A stretch of DNA of 64,000 bases from a virus: IMG/VR virus record IMGVR_UViG_3300046780_000484, positions 1 to 64,000 of that record, one strand, 5' to 3'. Made by a program: the position numbers and the translations under genes. Below, in pieces: positions 23,085-32,967 of this stretch. Position 1 is the first letter of the stretch. Every line of letters starts with the position of its first letter. The notes below the pieces were generated by a model. The model was not told the DNA's origin, searched no databases, and saw only the letters and a program-made list of their open reading frames with translations.

Positions 23085-26000
23085 TCAGCTCCAGTACGAA
23101 CTCGGCTCGAAATCTGCTTGCAGCACGACCGACGCCTCGGCGGGTTCCCTGTCGTCGCCGAACCGGATAACCCGCTTGACGTTCGATATCCGGAAGGTTC
23201 CCGTGATCCCGCCGCCGCCGATCTGCCAGTTCTGGACGGTCACGACGTCTCCGACATTGATCCCTAGCACCAGTGGCCAGGCTGCCGGGTAGGCGGCGGC
23301 GTCGATCCGGAGGTTGTCGACGCGGATCTGGACCTGCCCGAAGTTGGACAGGATCCAGTCGGCCTGCGACTGCTGCCCCGTCGCGGACTGGAGGTAGGAG
23401 TTGACCTGCCTGGGCTGCGCGCCGTATTGCGCTTGTGACGCGTTCGCTGATGTCGCGTTCGAGGGGGTGATGTCGGCGAGGCTCGCCCCGTCAGGAGAAA
23501 AGGGGGTGATGAGGATGGCGTTCCATACCCGCTGCGGGTCGGCGAGCCACCGGTAGCCTTCCCGGTAGTAGGGGTAGGCCGTCAGTGTCGCGCCCGGGGT
23601 GGGCGGGGACTGCGGGGTGATCGTCCACACCGGGGAGGCGTACTGCGCCGCGAGGTGGGATTTCTGCCAGTACGTCAGGTTGCCGAGGTTGTCGATGAAC
23701 ATCAGCCCGCCATCGCTCTGGGCGATGTTCTCCAGGTTCTGCCCGGTCTGCTGCCCGCCGATGTCGGTGGCGGCCTGCACCGGCAGGGGGGCGGGGTCGA
23801 TGCACCGGCCCGGGTAGGTGGCCTGGCCGTACCCCAGGATCCGCTCGAGCCGCTGGGCCACCGTGTCGCCGAGGGCGGACGCGGAAGCCGGGGGGGATGC
23901 CCCGGTCCCGCCGCTGACCTGGCACTTCCCGGCACCGGAAGCGCCCGCCCCGTAACCGGAGGAAAACGAGTCCCCCGCCCCGGCCACGACAGCGGCTAGC
24001 GTCTCGGTCCCGTGGCCGGTCGCGGTGTACACGTTGAACTGCGCCGCGGCCCCGTTCCACCCGACCCACGCCCAGGTGTTCAGGGTGTAGTTCACGGTGG
24101 TCGCCCACGCGGACGGCCCGGAGCTGAAACCTCCGACGACCGACGTGGCAACCGCCGAGTACGTGACCGTAGCGCTGCCGAAGCCGCCCGAGTACGTGCC
24201 GGTGTCGATGCTGCCGTCCGGCGCAAAGGTGGTGTTGCTGGCCGCCGACCCGGGGGACAGCGTGACAGCGACCGCCTGAGGGGCGGGCACGATCCCGAAC
24301 GCGGTCATGGCGGCGCAGTAGCGGGCCAGGATCCGCCAGGCGGGCAGCCGGGACGGGTAGACGGCCAGGTGGGAGAAGGACGCGTTGCCGCCGTGGACGA
24401 GGCCGGTGCCGGCGCTGGAGCCGCCGCTGGCGCCCAGGTCGCCGTTGGCTATGAGCCAGGTCCACGCCGAGGTCATGCCCGCGGCGGTGCCGGATACGAC
24501 GGCGGTGACGCCGCCGTTCACGTACACCGTCCAGGCGGTCGCGGTCATGGTGACGGCGATGTGCCACCAGGAGTCCGACCGCATGTCGGAAGCCGTGTAG
24601 ATAGAGTGGCTGGTGGGGGTCGCGCCGCTGTAGGTGATGAAGTTCAGGTGCCCGCTGAGGTCCAGCTGGAGGATGGCGACGGGGTTCGACCCGGTGGCCA
24701 GCTCCCACAGGGTCAGGGCAGTGTAAGGCTGCTGGCAGATGACGATATCGACCTGGCCGGCTCCGGTCGTGGCGGAGGCGCTGCCGCCGAAGAACTGGTA
24801 GTTGAACCATCCCTCGACCGTCACCCCCGCCGACAGCGGCGGGAAGCCCGTGTCGTTGCAGATCAGGACGAAGCCGTAGGACCCTGTGTTACCCAGCTGG
24901 CCGCTGGCCTGCCAGGACGCCGAACCAGGGTTGGACGTGACCGGGTTAGATGTCTGGTATGACGCGGGGCCGCTCTGCGGGTCGCCGTACATCCACCCGG
25001 CGTTCGCCGCGAACGCCTCCCCGGCGATGGACGGGAGGAGGGTGGGGGCGGTGACGGCGTTGCCGTTGACGCCGTACTGGTTCTGCGCGGTCGCCCCGTT
25101 CGGGGACAGGACCACGTTGAGGACATTCGTGTTGCCCTGCGCCGAGTTCCGCAGCGACGCGGGCAGCACCCCCCCGGTAAGGGGCTGGTCGTCCATCGGC
25201 CACCACGCGTACGGGGAGTCCTGGTACACCTCTCCCCGGTACGGGGAGGGGCCGGAGGCGGACAGGACGGACCAGATGTCGGTCCCGGTCCCGGTGATGT
25301 ACCGGCGGTAGGCGGGGTCGATCTGCTGCGGCCATTCCTGCATGTTCCGGCTGATGACGTACCAGCGGTTCACGGTAACGCCGCCGATGACGCCGAGCGC
25401 CGCGCGGATCCGGAGCGGGGTGCCGGTCACCAGGTCCGGGTAGTACGGGGATGAGGGGTTGTCGCTGGACAGGTGGGCGTCGAAGTTGTCGAGTTCCATT
25501 TCCAGGTTGGTGGCCTGGATGCTGCCGAGCTGGTACTGGATGCCGGTGGTCTCGTCCCAGGACCACAGCCGGGACGACAGGTCGGTCCAGGTGAGCTGAT
25601 CCGGGGGGGTCTGGAACCCGCCGCCGAGCGCCGCCTCGAACTTCAGGTACGGCCAGGCCGGGTTGTTCGCCGCCGGGATCGGGGAGGATCCGGTGACGCG
25701 GACCTGGAGGATCACCCCGGACAGGTCCGATGCGGCCGAGGCGGTCCCGGTCACCGAGATCGACCCCGACGTGGACGGCAGGAACGCGGATGTGAGCACC
25801 GCGTCGCAGGTGTTATCCGAGCCATTGGTCACGCTCACCGCGGACAGCGCCGTCCACGAGGCGGGCGCGAACGCCTGCGTCACGGCCGTGGTGTCGCCGC
25901 AGACGCACGCGATGGTGAACGCCTGCACGCCCGGGGCTGACAGCGACAGGCCCAGGGAGGTGGCGGCGGCACTGTAGTTCGTGCCGACCCCGGTCACCGT

Positions 26001-27203
26001 GTCCCACGGGCCCAGCCCGGCGATTTCCACGATGAGGCACGCCTGGCCCGCCTGGACGCCATCCGGGGCCACGTACACGTTGCCGGGGGCGCTGGCGAGG
26101 TTCGGGGTGTACCAGATGGAGCAGCGGGAGTCCCCTGCCTGGGACGACACGGCCCACGTGGAGGTGGTCTCGTCGCCGGGCCGCCAGAACGAGTGAATGT
26201 CGTCCGCGTCGGCGACCGTGGACGCGGGCAGCCCGTCCTGGTTCCACCCGGTCAGGCAGAACAGCCAGTTTCCCGCCGTCGGCGTGCCTGAGCCCCCGCC
26301 GACGGAACTGGCGGGGGTCAGCGACACGACGAGGCTCTGCAGCCTGGGGGGGGTCGTGCCGAACGAGGGCGGCTGGACGAAATCGGCGGCCCACTGGTTC
26401 ACGCAGGCCGGGGCCGGGAGGCCGCCTGCGGCAGACAGGGTGCCGACGCCGGTCAGGGTGGCGGTGACCGCCTGGGTGGCGCCCGCCGTCAGGGTGCCGG
26501 CGCCTGCGAGGGTGGCGTTGCCCGCGCCGGCCCGCACGGCGGACAGCGTGCCGACGCCGGCGAGGGTGGCGTCGCCCGCCGGGCCGCCCTGCGCCGTCAG
26601 GGTGCCGACCCCGGTCAGGGTGGCGGTCCCGGCGGCAGGCGCGGAGTAGATCAGGGTGATCTGCCCGCCGTTGCCGGACCCGGCGGACCCGTTCAGGGTC
26701 GAGGTGGACCCGCCGCCGCCGCCGCCCGCACCCGGGGAGCCGCCCGCCGACCCGGCGTTGCCGGGGCCGCCGCCGTTACCGCCGGCCGCCCCTCCGCCCG
26801 AGCCGGCGGTGCCGCCGGTCCCGCCGACGCTGGTCCCGCCGGTACTGCCGGCGCCGCCGGCCCCGGAAGCCCCGCCGGAACCGCCGCCCCCGCCGCCGCC
26901 CCGGTTCCCGGTGCCGGTGGACCCGCCGCCGCCCTGCCCGCCCGCCTTGGCGATCGTGTTACTGCCAGCGGTCCCGCCGGACGAACTGGTCGCGGCGTGG
27001 GCGGTGACGGTTACGCTGTCGCCGGGGAAACTCGTGGAGGTACCGGAGTTCGCCGCCCCGATGGTGAAGTTGTAGACGTTCCCCGGGGTGACCGCGAGGG
27101 TGGTCTCCTCGGCGTAGGCACCGCCGCCGCCGCCGTCGCCGGCCCGGGAGTTGTGCAGCCCGCCCGTGCCGTTAGCGCCCGCCCCCCAGCCCTGGCAGTC
27201 CAC
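23085..27203 (-). CDS. Large minor tail protein: glycine-rich N-terminus, LamG-like domain
   Basis: 1372 aa. Residues 1-190 form a glycine-rich, collagen-like segment with Gly/Ser/Ala repeats. Next come four copies of a TATLxGxGTLxA repeat, then beta domains. A LamG/concanavalin-like domain lies near residues 690-930 (VEGWFNYQFF ... SDSWWHIAVTMTATAWTVYVNG). The C-terminal part (MFIDNLGNLTYW ... INVGDVVTVQNW) resembles actinophage minor tail proteins. Probably a receptor-binding or tail-tip protein. The reading frame continues upstream of GTG 27203 with conserved-looking VVFTSSGSWTAPAGVTS but no ordinary start codon, so the true start is uncertain. Confidence 0.85.
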   Translation of the reverse strand: MDCQGWGAGANGTGGLHNSRAGDGGGGGAYAEETTLAVTPGNVYNFTIGAANSGTSTSFPGDSVTVTAHAATSSSGGTAGSNTIAKAGGQGGGGSTGTGNRGGGGGGGSGGASGAGGAGSTGGTSVGGTGGTAGSGGGAAGGNGGGPGNAGSAGGSPGAGGGGGGSTSTLNGSAGSGNGGQITLIYSAPAAGTATLTGVGTLTAQGGPAGDATLAGVGTLSAVRAGAGNATLAGAGTLTAGATQAVTATLTGVGTLSAAGGLPAPACVNQWAADFVQPPSFGTTPPRLQSLVVSLTPASSVGGGSGTPTAGNWLFCLTGWNQDGLPASTVADADDIHSFWRPGDETTSTWAVSSQAGDSRCSIWYTPNLASAPGNVYVAPDGVQAGQACLIVEIAGLGPWDTVTGVGTNYSAAATSLGLSLSAPGVQAFTIACVCGDTTAVTQAFAPASWTALSAVSVTNGSDNTCDAVLTSAFLPSTSGSISVTGTASAASDLSGVILQVRVTGSSPIPAANNPAWPYLKFEAALGGGFQTPPDQLTWTDLSSRLWSWDETTGIQYQLGSIQATNLEMELDNFDAHLSSDNPSSPYYPDLVTGTPLRIRAALGVIGGVTVNRWYVISRNMQEWPQQIDPAYRRYITGTGTDIWSVLSASGPSPYRGEVYQDSPYAWWPMDDQPLTGGVLPASLRNSAQGNTNVLNVVLSPNGATAQNQYGVNGNAVTAPTLLPSIAGEAFAANAGWMYGDPQSGPASYQTSNPVTSNPGSASWQASGQLGNTGSYGFVLICNDTGFPPLSAGVTVEGWFNYQFFGGSASATTGAGQVDIVICQQPYTALTLWELATGSNPVAILQLDLSGHLNFITYSGATPTSHSIYTASDMRSDSWWHIAVTMTATAWTVYVNGGVTAVVSGTAAGMTSAWTWLIANGDLGASGGSSAGTGLVHGGNASFSHLAVYPSRLPAWRILARYCAAMTAFGIVPAPQAVAVTLSPGSAASNTTFAPDGSIDTGTYSGGFGSATVTYSAVATSVVGGFSSGPSAWATTVNYTLNTWAWVGWNGAAAQFNVYTATGHGTETLAAVVAGAGDSFSSGYGAGASGAGKCQVSGGTGASPPASASALGDTVAQRLERILGYGQATYPGRCIDPAPLPVQAATDIGGQQTGQNLENIAQSDGGLMFIDNLGNLTYWQKSHLAAQYASPVWTITPQSPPTPGATLTAYPYYREGYRWLADPQRVWNAILITPFSPDGASLADITPSNATSANASQAQYGAQPRQVNSYLQSATGQQSQADWILSNFGQVQIRVDNLRIDAAAYPAAWPLVLGINVGDVVTVQNWQIGGGGITGTFRISNVKRVIRFGDDREPAEASVVLQADFEPSSYWS
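26438..26640 (-). repeat. Four tandem TATLxGxGTLxA coding repeats
   Basis: Inside the minor tail gene, four near-identical units of 16-18 residues (ATLTGVGTLTA, ATLAGVGTLSA, ATLAGAGTLTA, ATLTGVGTLSA) are encoded in tandem. Likely a beta-rich stalk linking the glycine-rich part to the following domains. Unit number could vary between isolates. Confidence 0.7.
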
Positions 27204-27325
27204 GCTCGTGACGCCGGCGGGGGCGGTCCACGAGCCGCTGGAGGTGAAAACTACGGTGGTGATGAGATCACCGCCCCGCCGGCTACTTCACGCCAACTTG
27301 GATAACTGGCCGGAAACGGGGCAGG

Positions 27326-27730
27326 CTATACGAGGCTGTACGCCGCGCCGGCTGCTGCGACCTGGAACGTATTGCCGTTCGCCACAGATACCGGCTGCCC
27401 GGTCCAGGACCCGTAAAGATGCCGCAGCGGCGTCCCCGCCGTGTCCCAGATCTCCAGGCCCACGATGCTCCAGGTACTGCCGGAGTTCGTCCACGACACC
27501 GACCCGGCGTTACTCGTGGCCCCGGCCGACGCGGCGTTCCACGTGATGGTGGACCCGCCCGTCGTGTACCCGCTGCCGCCGCCCAGTTCCGTCATGTTGG
27601 ACGTCGCTGTCGGCGCGGTGGTCCCGAGGCGGATCTTGGTCGCGGCGACCGTCGTGTACGCCACGTTGCGGAGCTGGGCGTTGATGATGTTGTTCGCGTC
27701 GGTCTGATCAATCGCTCCCAACGTGGCCAC
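27326..27730 (-). CDS. Minor tail / virion protein
   Basis: 134 aa. Begins ATLGAIDQTDANNIINAQLRNVAY; contains TKIRLGTTAPTATSNMTELGGGSGYTTGG and WSIVGLEIWDTAGTP, a beta-rich pattern shared by many actinophage tail-tip accessory proteins. Lies between an endonuclease gene and the large minor tail gene, same strand as the late genes. Confidence 0.7.
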   Translation of the reverse strand: MATLGAIDQTDANNIINAQLRNVAYTTVAATKIRLGTTAPTATSNMTELGGGSGYTTGGSTITWNAASAGATSNAGSVSWTNSGSTWSIVGLEIWDTAGTPLRHLYGSWTGQPVSVANGNTFQVAAAGAAYSLV

Positions 27731-27757
27731 CTGCCTCGCTTGCTAAAGGTTTGCTGA

Positions 27758-27770
27758 TAGAATTTCAAGC
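27758..27770 (+). promoter_or_regulatory. Leaderless-type promoter of the HNH gene
   Basis: TAGAAT at 27758-27763 with a 7-nt spacer before GTG 27771. The strand is opposite to the flanking late genes. Confidence 0.5.
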
Positions 27771-28523
27771 GTGACCAAAGCCATTTGCGCAGTTGACGAC
27801 TGCGACAAGATAGCGATTGCGCGCGGGTGGTGCGCCAGGCACTACCAGAGCTGGAAGAAGTACAGTGACCCGGTAAAGAGCACCCTGCGGCAGGCAGATT
27901 TCACATGCTCGGCAGATGGCTGCGACAGCCCCGCGAAGACCACGGGCTTGTGCATAAAGCACTACACGCGCCAACTGCGGAACGGTGACCCGCTCGCGGT
28001 TCAGTACATCCGGGGGGACGACCGCGCCCGGTTCGAGTCCTACGTGGACCGCTCGGAAGGCCCGGACGCCTGCCATCCGTGGACCGGGGGGCAGTGCACG
28101 GGCGGTTACGGCCAGATCAGCATCAAGGGCGCACTGCAACTGGTGCACATCGCGGCCTGGGAGTTCGAGCGCGGCCCGAAGCCCCTAGGAACGGACATCG
28201 ACCACGAGTGCCACAATCAAGCCATCCGCGATGGCGCCTGCAAGCCGGGAATCTGCCCGCACCGGCTCTGCTGCAACGCCGCGCACCTGATCTCAAGGAC
28301 GCGGCGAGAACACGCCGATGCCACGGAGTGCTCATACCGCACGCGAGGCAGCCGCGTGAATACCGCTAAGGTGACCGAAACTCAGGTGCAGGAAATCCGC
28401 AGGCTGCTGGCAGCGGACGTCATGCCGCAGATCCGCATTGCCGAGTTGTATGACATCAGCCCGAACGCGATCTCCCGTATCAAGCTCGGGCAGACGTGGA
28501 CGTGGCTTCCCCCGGAGCCGTGA
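27771..28523 (+). CDS. Zinc-finger HNH homing endonuclease
   Basis: 250 aa. Two similar N-terminal Cys/His units (CAVDDC ... GWCARHY and CSADGC ... GLCIKHY) are followed by an HNH core: VHIAAWEFERG, DIDHECHN, CCNAAHLISRTRREHA. The C-terminus (IRIAELYDISPNAISRIKLGQTW) is a helix-turn-helix typical of homing nucleases. Encoded on the plus strand inside the minus-strand tail genes, with its own promoter: a free-standing selfish gene. Confidence 0.88.
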   Translation: MTKAICAVDDCDKIAIARGWCARHYQSWKKYSDPVKSTLRQADFTCSADGCDSPAKTTGLCIKHYTRQLRNGDPLAVQYIRGDDRARFESYVDRSEGPDACHPWTGGQCTGGYGQISIKGALQLVHIAAWEFERGPKPLGTDIDHECHNQAIRDGACKPGICPHRLCCNAAHLISRTRREHADATECSYRTRGSRVNTAKVTETQVQEIRRLLAADVMPQIRIAELYDISPNAISRIKLGQTWTWLPPEP

Positions 28524-28787
28524 TCAGCCCCCCGTCACATGCACGGGCCCCGCGGGACCCACGGTGATCGTCACCGGCCGGCCGGTCGCATCCCCGGTCT
28601 CCCGGACATGGGCGACGTGCTGCTCGTGCGTGTGGCCGCGTGTCGAGCAGCAGCCCTCGACACTGCCCCCCGGCTCCCCGTCCGGGGTTTCGCACCGCAC
28701 TGCGGCGTCCAGGTCACCCGGCCCGGTCTGGTCCGTGAATCCGTACGCTCCGCAGTTGTCGCATTGCACGTGGAAGACGAGCGGCAT
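28524..28787 (-). CDS. Small Cys/His-rich protein
   Basis: 87 aa. CDNCGAYG near the start, then CETPDG, GCCSTRGHTHEQHV: enough ligands for one or two zinc ions. Located between the endonuclease and the tape measure gene, late strand. Its stop abuts the endonuclease stop. Function unknown. Confidence 0.65.
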   Translation of the reverse strand: MPLVFHVQCDNCGAYGFTDQTGPGDLDAAVRCETPDGEPGGSVEGCCSTRGHTHEQHVAHVRETGDATGRPVTITVGPAGPVHVTGG

Positions 28788-28840
28788 GGCACCTCCGGGC
28801 AGGGCGTGGTGAGGGGGGCGTGGAAACGCGGAGACAGCGG

Positions 28841-31800
28841 TCAGGCGCCCTTGCCGGATGCCTGCAGGCCCGTCTTGTTATTGCGCCTGGCCTGTCGGAG
28901 CAGGGCGGCCTGGACCTGCTCGGTGATCTTCTTGATGTCCGCCGCGGACAGGTTCAGGCCCCCGGACCCGCCCCCGGACACGTTGATCGTCACGTGGTTA
29001 GTCGTGGCCCCCGCGGACCGCAGGTTCGGCGCGGTCATCCCGCCGTACTGGGCCATGGCCGCCTGCGCGCCGAGCGCGTTGGACGCCTTCCCCAGCTGCG
29101 CCCACAGCGAGTTGACCTGCCCCACCCCGCTGCCGGAGGTGCCGCCCCCGGTGAGGATCGACTGGGCCAGGGCGTCTCCCTGGACGGGCCCGGCGGCGAT
29201 CAGCTGCGCGATGAGGCTCTTGTTCAGGTGCTGCTTCCGCAGGGTGCCGATGTCCCCGGTGAAGCTCTTGACCGAGCCCAGGTAGGACTGCATCTGGTCG
29301 GCGACGGACCCCTGGGCCGGGTCCATCCCGCTCAGGTTCAGGCCCTGCTGGGCCGCCGAAGACACCGACCTGGCGTAGGCGAGCTCCTGGGTGATCTTGC
29401 CGACCAGGGCCTGCGCGATCTTCCCCGCCCCGGCCTGCTTCAGCGCCGAGGTGATCCCGTCGATGAGCGTCCACGCGAGGTGGCCCAGGTTCCCGGACAT
29501 CCTCGTCGGGTCGGGGAACCCGATCATGTGCGGGACGATGCCGCCCGCGGCGAAATGCGTGGAGTGGCTTTGCGGGGCGCCGAACCCGGGGACCCGGTGG
29601 GCGGCCAGGATCGGGGCGATGAGCGACACCAGGTTCCGGGGGACGACGACCTCGCCCGGCTCGAGCATGGCGGGGATGATGTCGCCGGAGCCGCTTCCGG
29701 GGACCAGGCCGCCGGTCTGCATGCCCGGGGCCCGGACCCCGACGGGGATGCCCCGGGTCACTCCCGCCATGCCGCCGATGGTGATCATCCGGGTGGTGAT
29801 CGTGACTTCCTTGCTGTGCAGCGCGGCGATCTCCGCGTTCAGCGCGGCCACCGCAGCCGCGCCCTGGACGTGTGCCGCCGCCTGGACGTTCTTGCTTTTC
29901 AGGGCGGCGATCTGGTTTTCCAGAGTCTTAAGCTGCCCCGCGCCCTGCACGTTGACCTTGGCGCTGACCTGCTTGCCCTTGAGCGCACCTAGCTGGGACT
30001 GCACTTGCGCGGTGTTCAGCTGGGCGTTGATCTTGGCGACCAGGCCGGACGGAACGTGGAGGTTCTTCAGGATGGCATCGACTGCCACGGTCATCTGGCC
30101 GGGTTTCACCCCGCCCATGGCCAGGCTGGACGTCAGGCCCTGCAGCCCGGCCGCGTTCACGCCGCCGCCCCTGGCGAGCGGGTGCGCGGCGAGGGCAAGG
30201 GCCTGCTGGGCCATCTGCGCAGTCAGCCCGGACTGAAGGGCACTCGGGCCGCCCATTCCCCCGGTGATCAGGTCTGCCGCGATAGCGGGGATGTTCGCGA
30301 CGGCCTTAGTGCCCTGGGTGAGAATGGCCTGCGCCTGTGCCGGAGTACCAGCAGACCCCGTGATCGCGCGGACGAGGTTCTTGTAACTCATCCCCACGCT
30401 GATCCCCGGGATGTTCGCCTGCATGGCCTGCTGCTCGAGCATCGCCTGGGCCATGGGGGAATGCGCTGTCAGCGGCAGCATCTGCTGCAGGTCGAACGCG
30501 CTCAGCCGGGTGCCCTGCTGCCCGGTGATCGCCCCGAGCGTCAGGTAGGTCCGCATCTGGTCCAGGTTCGCCTGCTGCGCCGCGACCATCCCCTGCGGCC
30601 CGGCGAATGTCGTCCATGCCGCAGCGCCCTGCGGGGTGAAGATGTTGGATAGCGCCTTCGCCATCGCCGGGTAGGCAGGGCCGGCAGGCATCCGGAGACC
30701 AGCCCGCGTGTGCGTCACCGGAGTGCCGCCCAGCATCCCGAACAGCGCCGCCTGGCCCGCCGGGCCGCCGGTCATGATCTGGGTCATCGCGTCCAGGCCC
30801 TGGTTGACCTGCGCCAGCGACTTCATCTGCGTGGTGGACATGATGTAGTCCGCCGCCCCGGCCATGAGCAGCCCGGATGCCGTGCCCGGCTGACCGCCGA
30901 TGGTCGCGGTGCGGTACGTCTGGGCGAACTGCCTGAGCTGCTGCTTCGCCGTCGCGTCGAGCTGGCCGCCCTTGATGTCCTTCGGCGAGATCATCGCCAT
31001 GCTCATTGCCTCGAAGGCCTGAGTCAGGGTCGTGCCCTTGATCCCGATACCTTGCAGGGCCTTGATGGCTGACGGCCCGGCCGTGACCAGATCGCCTAGC
31101 TGCTGGCCGAATGACCCGAGCGCGTTCTGGTAAACCTGCGCTGCCGTCGGCCCCATGCCCGCTCCCGGGCCGAACCGGGCATATGTGGAAGACGCCTGCA
31201 TCGCAGGGAAATAATTCGCGACATATCCCGCATATCCGGCAGTAGGTACCCCCGCTGCACCCTGGGCCGCCTGGTACATGGCTTTCGTGATCGGGTGCAA
31301 TGCCCCGGCGCCGAACGACTGGTCGATCCCCGCCTGGAGGCCGGCCATCTGCCGCATCGGCCCGGTGGGCATCGTCGAGGCAAGCTGGGTCATCGCGAAC
31401 GCCGACAGTGCCGCAGCCAGCCCTATCGGCCCGGCCCCGGCCCCCAGGACCCCGGCCAGCCCGGCACCTTCTATTCCCGCGCCGGCGTCGGCGACCGTGC
31501 CGAGCCCCAGCCTCTCCGCCAGCCCGGCCAGCCCCCCGAACTTCGCGCCGCCCAGCCAGCCGGGAAGCTTCCCGCCGCCCAGGACCGGCCCGCCCCACCG
31601 CCAGCCCGCCTCGGCCGCCAGTCCCGCCCCGAGGAGCGGCCCCGGGATGTGCCCGGTAGCGAAGGCCGCCGCTCCGGTGATCCCCTTCAGCCCGCCGATC
31701 AGCCCGGGGCCGATCCCGGGAAGGTTCGGCGCGAGATTGAGGAGGGTGTCCCCGATGTTCGCGCCGATGTCCCCGAACGTCCGCAGGAACCCGGTACCGC

Positions 31801-32950
31801 CCGCCATGGCGCCGGTGACCTGCTGCATGCGGTTGTGCAGGACCATGGCGGCGATGCCGCGGTCGACCATCGCGATCGTCTGCACGCCCATCCCGGTGAA
31901 CGCTCCGGAACCCTGGCCTACCAGGTCACGCAGGCCGCCGCCGATCCCGAAGACGCCACCCTGGGCTAGGTTCTGGGCGTTCTGGAGGTTACGGCTGAGT
32001 CCCAGCATGGTGCCGAACGTCTGGTTGCCGTACGCGCCGCCGAGGGCTTCCTGCGCGTTGTACATGGCGTTGCCGCGCAGGTAGAGATTCTGGCCTGCCT
32101 GGAGCCCGACAGCGCCTGCGGCCCCGGCCGCTACCGCTGCGGGGATGACCGTGGACAGGGTTTCCATGGTGAGCATGGTGATCATGTGGGCAGCCTGGAG
32201 GGTGGGCAGCGCCCCGCCGAAGATCTTGCTGGCGAGTCCGCCGGCGGCAGCGCCGGCAAGAGCGCCGCCCCCGCCACCCCCGCCGCCGCCGCCTCCTGCG
32301 GCTGCTGCGGCGAGCGCTGCGGCCCCCCATCCGCCTCCGCCGCCGCCTCCTGGCATACCGCCGCGAAGGCTTCCGCCATACAAATCCGCGAACGGGGTGA
32401 GATTTTCCGTGAGGTTATATCCGCTGCGACTTCCGCGCCCCACAGTCCCAGCAGCATCCCGGGTTGCCCTAACGAAGCGCGTCGTAGCCTCGGCAGCAGC
32501 ATCATGCGCGTCTGCGTTGTCCCGCAGGGTCTGCGTCTGCGCCCTCATCCCGTCAGCGGAGTCAGCGACGTTCCGGCTGATGACCCCCAGGTGCGTTTCC
32601 ATCCGCCCCATGGAGTCGGTCGCCATGTCCATGTACGTGGAGATGTCCTTGAGGTGCTGGACCATCTCCCCGTTGCCGCCGCCGACGTGGACGGTCTTGT
32701 CGCCGAGGCCGTCAAGGGCGGCCCTGAGCGCGGCAACCTTTCCCATCGCGGCGGAGGTGTCGACGTCGATCTTGATGTGCTTGTCCGGGAGGGCGGCCAT
32801 CGCGGTCCCGAGCCCGGCGATCTCGCGCTTGACCTTGGCGATGTCGGCGACTAGCCCCTCGTTCGCCTTGATCATCTTGGCGACGCCGGCTATGTAGCCT
32901 GAGGCGTCTGCGACGAAGGCCTGCTCGACTGATGGCAATCCGCCCGGCAC
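28841..32950 (-). CDS. Tape measure protein
   Basis: 1369 aa, the longest complete gene in the window, which sets tail length and enters the host envelope. The N-terminus is helical (YIAGVAKMIKANEGLVADIAKVKREIAGL). A glycine-run stretch (about residues 205-245) is followed by hydrophobic segments (AALAAAAAGG, TVIPAAVAAGAAGAVGLQ). Further on are long Ala-rich helices and, near residues 1050-1110, VSAKVNVQGAGQL / VQAAAHVQGAAAV repeats. The chaperone G/GT genes usually abut this gene but lie 5.5 kb upstream here, separated by cargo. Confidence 0.9.
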   Translation of the reverse strand: MPGGLPSVEQAFVADASGYIAGVAKMIKANEGLVADIAKVKREIAGLGTAMAALPDKHIKIDVDTSAAMGKVAALRAALDGLGDKTVHVGGGNGEMVQHLKDISTYMDMATDSMGRMETHLGVISRNVADSADGMRAQTQTLRDNADAHDAAAEATTRFVRATRDAAGTVGRGSRSGYNLTENLTPFADLYGGSLRGGMPGGGGGGGWGAAALAAAAAGGGGGGGGGGGALAGAAAGGLASKIFGGALPTLQAAHMITMLTMETLSTVIPAAVAAGAAGAVGLQAGQNLYLRGNAMYNAQEALGGAYGNQTFGTMLGLSRNLQNAQNLAQGGVFGIGGGLRDLVGQGSGAFTGMGVQTIAMVDRGIAAMVLHNRMQQVTGAMAGGTGFLRTFGDIGANIGDTLLNLAPNLPGIGPGLIGGLKGITGAAAFATGHIPGPLLGAGLAAEAGWRWGGPVLGGGKLPGWLGGAKFGGLAGLAERLGLGTVADAGAGIEGAGLAGVLGAGAGPIGLAAALSAFAMTQLASTMPTGPMRQMAGLQAGIDQSFGAGALHPITKAMYQAAQGAAGVPTAGYAGYVANYFPAMQASSTYARFGPGAGMGPTAAQVYQNALGSFGQQLGDLVTAGPSAIKALQGIGIKGTTLTQAFEAMSMAMISPKDIKGGQLDATAKQQLRQFAQTYRTATIGGQPGTASGLLMAGAADYIMSTTQMKSLAQVNQGLDAMTQIMTGGPAGQAALFGMLGGTPVTHTRAGLRMPAGPAYPAMAKALSNIFTPQGAAAWTTFAGPQGMVAAQQANLDQMRTYLTLGAITGQQGTRLSAFDLQQMLPLTAHSPMAQAMLEQQAMQANIPGISVGMSYKNLVRAITGSAGTPAQAQAILTQGTKAVANIPAIAADLITGGMGGPSALQSGLTAQMAQQALALAAHPLARGGGVNAAGLQGLTSSLAMGGVKPGQMTVAVDAILKNLHVPSGLVAKINAQLNTAQVQSQLGALKGKQVSAKVNVQGAGQLKTLENQIAALKSKNVQAAAHVQGAAAVAALNAEIAALHSKEVTITTRMITIGGMAGVTRGIPVGVRAPGMQTGGLVPGSGSGDIIPAMLEPGEVVVPRNLVSLIAPILAAHRVPGFGAPQSHSTHFAAGGIVPHMIGFPDPTRMSGNLGHLAWTLIDGITSALKQAGAGKIAQALVGKITQELAYARSVSSAAQQGLNLSGMDPAQGSVADQMQSYLGSVKSFTGDIGTLRKQHLNKSLIAQLIAAGPVQGDALAQSILTGGGTSGSGVGQVNSLWAQLGKASNALGAQAAMAQYGGMTAPNLRSAGATTNHVTINVSGGGSGGLNLSAADIKKITEQVQAALLRQARRNNKTGLQASGKGA

Positions 32951-32967
32951 AGGTCACCCCCTCCGCA

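Noticed and set aside
26656-27075. Proline-rich plus-strand frame
   Set aside because: It is the reverse of the glycine-rich segment of the minor tail protein; the poly-Pro pattern is a by-product.
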